From JAAZZIT01 sp964480525 (GTDB lineage: Bacteria; Bacillota; Clostridia; Oscillospirales; Ruminococcaceae): 8,066 nucleotides of DNA. How positions within the stretch are numbered: position 1 is the first letter of the stretch; each line of letters begins with the position of its first letter. Below are positions 5,225 to 8,066 of this stretch, piece by piece. Both the position numbers and the translations under genes were made by a program. The notes below the pieces were generated by a model. That model saw only the letters and a program-made list of their open reading frames with translations, was not told the DNA's origin and searched no databases. The stretch spans positions 1 to 8,066 of the forward strand of contig CAYZOV010000046.1 of the NCBI GenBank assembly GCA_964480525.1, given 5' to 3'.

Positions 5225-6040
5225 ACCACAATAGTACAGTTTTGCATAGATTTTATTGCAATATTGAAAAGAAAACGGACCGAGATATAAGAATTTGAAT
5301 TGAGAGGTAAAGGTAATGAATAACGTTGAAAGACGAGATAAGGAAATGGCTTATATTGCTGATGAGAGCGTTTTTGAAGAGATGAAAAAATGTCGTTCAA
5401 TTCTTCAAAAACTTAATACCTCCGATTGGACTGATTTTGAGAGAATAGCAGATATTGTAAAGGAATTGCTCGGTAAATCGGAAAATGCTTTTATCAGTCC
5501 GCCTTTCTTCTGTGATTATGGTTCTCATATCGAAACGGGGAAAAATTTTTCTGCAAATTACAACTGTACAATTTTGGATGTGGCAAAGGTAACATTTGGT
5601 GATAATTGTATGCTCGGACCTAATGTTGCTATTTACACGGCAGGACATCCGGTATATCCTGCAACAAGAAATTCGGCATATGAATATGGTAAGGAAATTA
5701 CTATCGGAGATAATGTGTGGATTGGCGGAAGTTCCGTTGTATGTCCGGGAGTACATATTGGAAGCAATGTGGTTATTGGAGCAGGAAGTGTTGTTACCAA
5801 AAACATTCCGGATTGGTGTATAGCGGCAGGAAATCCTTGTAAGGTAATACGAACAATTACGGAAGACGATAGAGATAAATTATTTAAAAATGAAAAAATA
5901 GATGAAGAGGCTTGGCAAATTATAGTAGAACGAGGGTTTGCAAAATAGATAATAAAAATCCAATTTGTCAAACTGAATATTACTGCATAACCGTTTGTGA
6001 ATAAACCTCACAGACAGCAATTCTAATTCAAGGCATATTG
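5225..6040 (+). other. Inserted 816-bp segment carrying the acetyltransferase
   Basis: The segment is bracketed by the 84-bp repeat. Joining the small-ORF end directly to the aroC ribosome site across one repeat copy gives a continuous, ordinary operon junction. This indicates that the segment plus one repeat copy was added later. Its codon choice looks different from the aro genes, with frequent ATA, AGA and GGA and fewer GAC/AAC codons. It contains no transposase, integrase or terminal inverted repeat. The insertion reading is inference from the repeat geometry. Confidence 0.75.
5316..5948 (+). CDS. Maltose/galactoside-type O-acetyltransferase, left-handed beta-helix family
   Basis: The 210-aa protein belongs to the LacA/Maa/NodL-like acyltransferases, which move acetyl from acetyl-CoA to a sugar hydroxyl in the cytoplasm. 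Residues 8-53 match the family's helical N-terminal region (usual form EKM-x-Y-x(n)-L-x-E-x-x-x-C-R). Hexapeptide repeats run from about 60 to 185: GDNCMLGPNVAIYT, IGDNVWIGGSSVVCPGV, IGSNVVIGAGSVVTKNIP. The likely catalytic His111 lies in TAGHP, and the CoA-site ending AAGNPCKVIR is present. GAGAGG (5302-5307) is 8 bases before the chosen ATG; an internal ATG (5346) would remove part of the conserved N-terminus. The real acceptor is unknown, and nothing in its neighbourhood suggests a role in the shikimate pathway. It lies in an inserted segment. Confidence 0.9.
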   Translation: MNNVERRDKEMAYIADESVFEEMKKCRSILQKLNTSDWTDFERIADIVKELLGKSENAFISPPFFCDYGSHIETGKNFSANYNCTILDVAKVTFGDNCMLGPNVAIYTAGHPVYPATRNSAYEYGKEITIGDNVWIGGSSVVCPGVHIGSNVVIGAGSVVTKNIPDWCIAAGNPCKVIRTITEDDRDKLFKNEKIDEEAWQIIVERGFAK

Positions 6041-6105
6041 TACTTACGGCGATTTATCTGGCAATTATATTAAGCATAATTATTTACAAGATTAAAAAAC
6101 GTTAA
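6041..6105 (+). pseudogene. 3' fragment of the small membrane protein gene
   Basis: This is an exact copy of the last 20 codons and stop of the gene at 4954-5205. Its frame is open only back to a TGA at 5998-6000 and has no start codon or ribosome site, so it should not be translated. It is a by-product of the 84-bp duplication. Confidence 0.85.
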
Positions 6106-6124
6106 ACATAGATTTTCAAAATTG
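6041..6124 (+). repeat. Right copy of the 84-bp direct repeat, leader of aroC
   Basis: Identical to 5141-5224. It ends at the first G of the aroC GGAGG ribosome site (6124-6128), so this copy retains the native upstream context of aroC. Confidence 0.98.
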
Positions 6125-6135
6125 GAGGAAATATA

Positions 6136-7227
6136 ATGTCATCAGTATTTAACCACAACATAAGCGTGCAGATTTTCGGCGAAAGCCACGGCCCTGCCAT
6201 TGGCGTAGTAATGGATAATATTCCTGCAGGGGAATATATTGATATGGAAAAGCTTATGGCTTTTATGTCAAGACGTGCGCCTAAGCAGAACAAAACCTCT
6301 ACACAGCGTAGAGAAAGCGATTTGCCACAGATTATGTCGGGATTTTTAAACGGAAAAACCACGGGTACGCCACTTTGTGCGTTTATCACAAACACCGACA
6401 CACATTCGCAGGATTATAAAAATATCCAAAGGCTTGCACGCCCGGGTCACGCAGATTATACAGGCGCATTGAGATACAGCGGTTTTAACGACGTGCGTGG
6501 CGGAGGACATTTTTCGGGCAGATTGACGGCTCCACTTTGCTTTGCGGGAGCTGTGGCAGGTCAAATTTTGGAAAAACGTGGAATTTATACAGGCGCGCAT
6601 ATTTTGGAAGTTCACGGGGTTAAAGATGATTCCATAGATTCAATTTCGTTTAAACGTGAAGATATTGTTAAAATGCGAAATGCCGAGTTTCCTGTTATAA
6701 ATAAGGAAAAAGGCGAAAAAATGATTGAAGAAATCGAAAAAGCAGGTTCGTTCGGCGACAGCGTGGGCGGAATTGTGGAATGTATCGCCGTGAATGTTCC
6801 CGCAGGAATCGGAAGTCCGATTTTTGACGGACTTGAAAACACCATTGCACAGCTTATTTTCGGTATTCCTGCCGTAAAAGGATTGGAATTTGGCGTTGGA
6901 TTTAACAGCGCAAAAATGTTGGGCAGCGAAAACAACGACGAATTTTATGTAAACGAAGCAGGTCACGTTGTAACTCGCACAAACAACCACGGCGGTATTT
7001 TGGGTGGAATTTCGTCGGGTATGCCGATTACGTTAAGGGTGGCTTTCAAGCCTACGCCGTCAATTTCAAAACCGCAACACACGGTGGATTTGGGAAATAT
7101 GACAAACGAAACCATTGAAATCAAGGGCAGACACGACCCGTGCGTAGTTCCGAGAGCTGTGCCTGTGGTCGAAGCAGCCGTAAATTTGGCGATTTTGTCG
7201 CATATGATTGATTACCCTAATTTTTAA
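6136..7227 (+). CDS. aroC: Chorismate synthase
   Basis: It removes phosphate from EPSP to make chorismate, using reduced FMN without net redox change; the enzyme is a cytoplasmic tetramer. The 363-aa length is normal. The family signatures are all visible: GESHG at 15-19 with IG and a DNIPAG variant of the usual DGxPxG, RPGHADYT from 102, DVRGGGHFSGRLTA with Arg121 to Arg129, NNHGGILGGISSGMP from 283, and RHDPCVVPRAVPV from 332. GGAGG at 6124-6128, spacing 7, supports the ATG. It was probably directly downstream of the small membrane gene before the acetyltransferase segment arrived. The DUF4364 gene follows after 15 bases. Confidence 0.97.
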   Translation: MSSVFNHNISVQIFGESHGPAIGVVMDNIPAGEYIDMEKLMAFMSRRAPKQNKTSTQRRESDLPQIMSGFLNGKTTGTPLCAFITNTDTHSQDYKNIQRLARPGHADYTGALRYSGFNDVRGGGHFSGRLTAPLCFAGAVAGQILEKRGIYTGAHILEVHGVKDDSIDSISFKREDIVKMRNAEFPVINKEKGEKMIEEIEKAGSFGDSVGGIVECIAVNVPAGIGSPIFDGLENTIAQLIFGIPAVKGLEFGVGFNSAKMLGSENNDEFYVNEAGHVVTRTNNHGGILGGISSGMPITLRVAFKPTPSISKPQHTVDLGNMTNETIEIKGRHDPCVVPRAVPVVEAAVNLAILSHMIDYPNF

Positions 7228-7242
7228 GTAAAGGACGATTTT

Positions 7243-7821
7243 GTGAAAACTTATAATTTTGATTTTTCGGATATGAACAACATCAACGATATTTATGCGG
7301 TAAAAATTTTGATTTGCTATTTTCTGAAAAAAGTTGACAGACCTGTTGCGCCTAATCAACTGTTGGAAATTTGCACGACTTCAAATATAGTTAATTATTT
7401 TTCCTATAACCATGCGGTTGCGTCAATGTTGGAAAACGGTTTGATTGAAGAAATCGAATCGGACGGGGAAAATGTTTACCGTTTGACTGAAAAAGGGTCG
7501 GCAGGTGCGGAAGAATTTAAAACTATGGCGCCAAAATCCGCAAGAGAAAAAATTTTGGCGGAGGGGTTGCGACTTTTTGCAAGGGTTAAGAACGAAAATA
7601 CGGTTAAGTTTGAAATTTCGGAAACGGAAAAAGGGTGCGAACTGAAATGCGTTTGCGTGGATAACGATTTGAAATTGATGGAACTTTCGCTTTTTGCCCC
7701 TGACAAAGAGCAGGCGGAGGTTATACGAAACAAAATTCGCATGAATCCGCAAGGATTTTACGGAAAAATTATGGACTATGTTCTGGATAACGAGGAATAT
7801 GTTCCGGATTTTTCCGATTAA
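7243..7821 (+). CDS. DUF4364 family protein, predicted winged-helix regulator
   Basis: The 192-aa protein resembles the DUF4364 family, which I know chiefly from Clostridia; the biochemical role is not established. Residues 17-85 look like a winged helix: IYAVKILICYFLKK-x(n)-APNQLLEIC, then a recognition helix region ending ASMLENGLIEEI and a wing ENVYRLTEKG. The remaining C-terminal part alternates predicted strands and a helix (about 110-180) and could bind a ligand or dimerise. There is no signal peptide or membrane segment. It starts at GTG with AAGGA (7231-7235) at spacing 7, and a strong terminator follows. As the last gene of the aro operon it might regulate that operon or simply ride along; this is inference. 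Confidence 0.85.
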   Translation: MKTYNFDFSDMNNINDIYAVKILICYFLKKVDRPVAPNQLLEICTTSNIVNYFSYNHAVASMLENGLIEEIESDGENVYRLTEKGSAGAEEFKTMAPKSAREKILAEGLRLFARVKNENTVKFEISETEKGCELKCVCVDNDLKLMELSLFAPDKEQAEVIRNKIRMNPQGFYGKIMDYVLDNEEYVPDFSD

Positions 7822-7831
7822 GAAGAAATTT

Positions 7832-7867
7832 AAACCTGTCCGATTACGGACGGGTTTTTCTTTTTTT
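7832..7867 (+). terminator. Strong intrinsic terminator of the aro operon
   Basis: AAACCTGTCCG (7832-7842) pairs with 7847-7857 around ATTA, an 11-bp stem with one G-U pair, followed by TTTTTCTTTTTTT. It lies 10 bases after the DUF4364 stop. Confidence 0.95.
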
Positions 7868-8011
7868 GAGAAAATTTGCTGTCTTTTGTGGCTAATTTTT
7901 TACCAAAAAAGCGGACGTTTTCGCCGTTATGGTAATTTTTAATAGTAAAATGTTTCTAATTTGTGGTGGTTTGTGACTTTCGACAAAATGAGATTTTTTT
8001 CGATTTTTTGC

Positions 8012-8040
8012 TTGACAAACCCCCATAAATGTGATAAACT
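8012..8040 (+). promoter_or_regulatory. Promoter for a gene beyond the right edge
   Basis: A perfect TTGACA (8012-8017), spacer 17, then TAAACT (8035-8040, 4 of 6) with an extended TGA (8032-8034). The start would be near 8047. Only about 20 transcribed bases are visible, too few to identify the product. The stretch 7868-8011 shows no gene or clear structure. Confidence 0.6.
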
Positions 8041-8066
8041 AAATAAGTCGCCTGAGGGACAGACAA

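Noticed and set aside
5397..5971. Minus-strand ORFs opposite the acetyltransferase
   Set aside because: They lack ribosome sites and family motifs, while the + strand shows a full set of hexapeptide repeats.
5141..6124. Insertion sequence or integron cassette
   Set aside because: The segment has no transposase, no terminal inverted repeats and no recognisable attC-like structure, and the 84-bp duplication is too long for a usual target-site duplication.

Overview
The window looks like chromosomal DNA from an AT-rich Gram-positive bacterium of the class Clostridia, possibly a gut Oscillospiraceae/Ruminococcaceae-type organism. This rests on strong GGAGG-type ribosome sites, consensus sigma-A promoters, T-run terminators, a DUF4364 protein (a family I know mainly from Clostridia), and the aroF-aroB-aroA-aroC order. 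No species can be named from the sequence alone. All genes lie on the + strand.

Bases 1-1127 contain no gene I can support. Bases 1-678 are bounded by a 54-bp inverted repeat (53/54 matches), and each copy carries its own perfect 13-bp hairpin. The interior has nested and interlaced inverted repeats, so it resembles a non-autonomous mobile element or a large structured RNA/DNA element. Bases 681-933 hold a run of further short hairpins.

Bases 1128-2460 are a self-contained unit. A TTGACA-17-TATAGT promoter is followed by a 36-codon leader ORF in which 11 of residues 7-25 are Phe, Tyr or Trp. A strong intrinsic terminator lies just in front of aroF (DAHP synthase, first step of the shikimate pathway). 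Complementary segments in the leader allow the three mutually exclusive hairpins of a classical amino-acid attenuator. No T-box or other riboswitch signature is visible. A weaker hairpin follows aroF.

Bases 2464-7867 form a second unit with a consensus extended -10 promoter: aroB (3-dehydroquinate synthase), aroA (EPSP synthase), a small two-helix membrane protein, a maltose/galactoside-type O-acetyltransferase, aroC (chorismate synthase), a DUF4364 winged-helix protein, and a strong terminator. Together aroF, aroB, aroA and aroC cover entry, ring closure and the last two steps towards chorismate; aroD/aroQ, aroE and aroK are not in the window.

The acetyltransferase lies in an apparent insertion. 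An exact 84-bp direct repeat (5141-5224 and 6041-6124, spaced exactly 900 bp) flanks it. The left copy is the 3' end of the small membrane gene and the right copy is the immediate leader of aroC. Removing one repeat unit restores a simple small-ORF/aroC junction, so the acetyltransferase is probably a recent arrival in an aromatic amino acid operon. The window ends with a promoter (8012-8040) for a gene beyond the edge.
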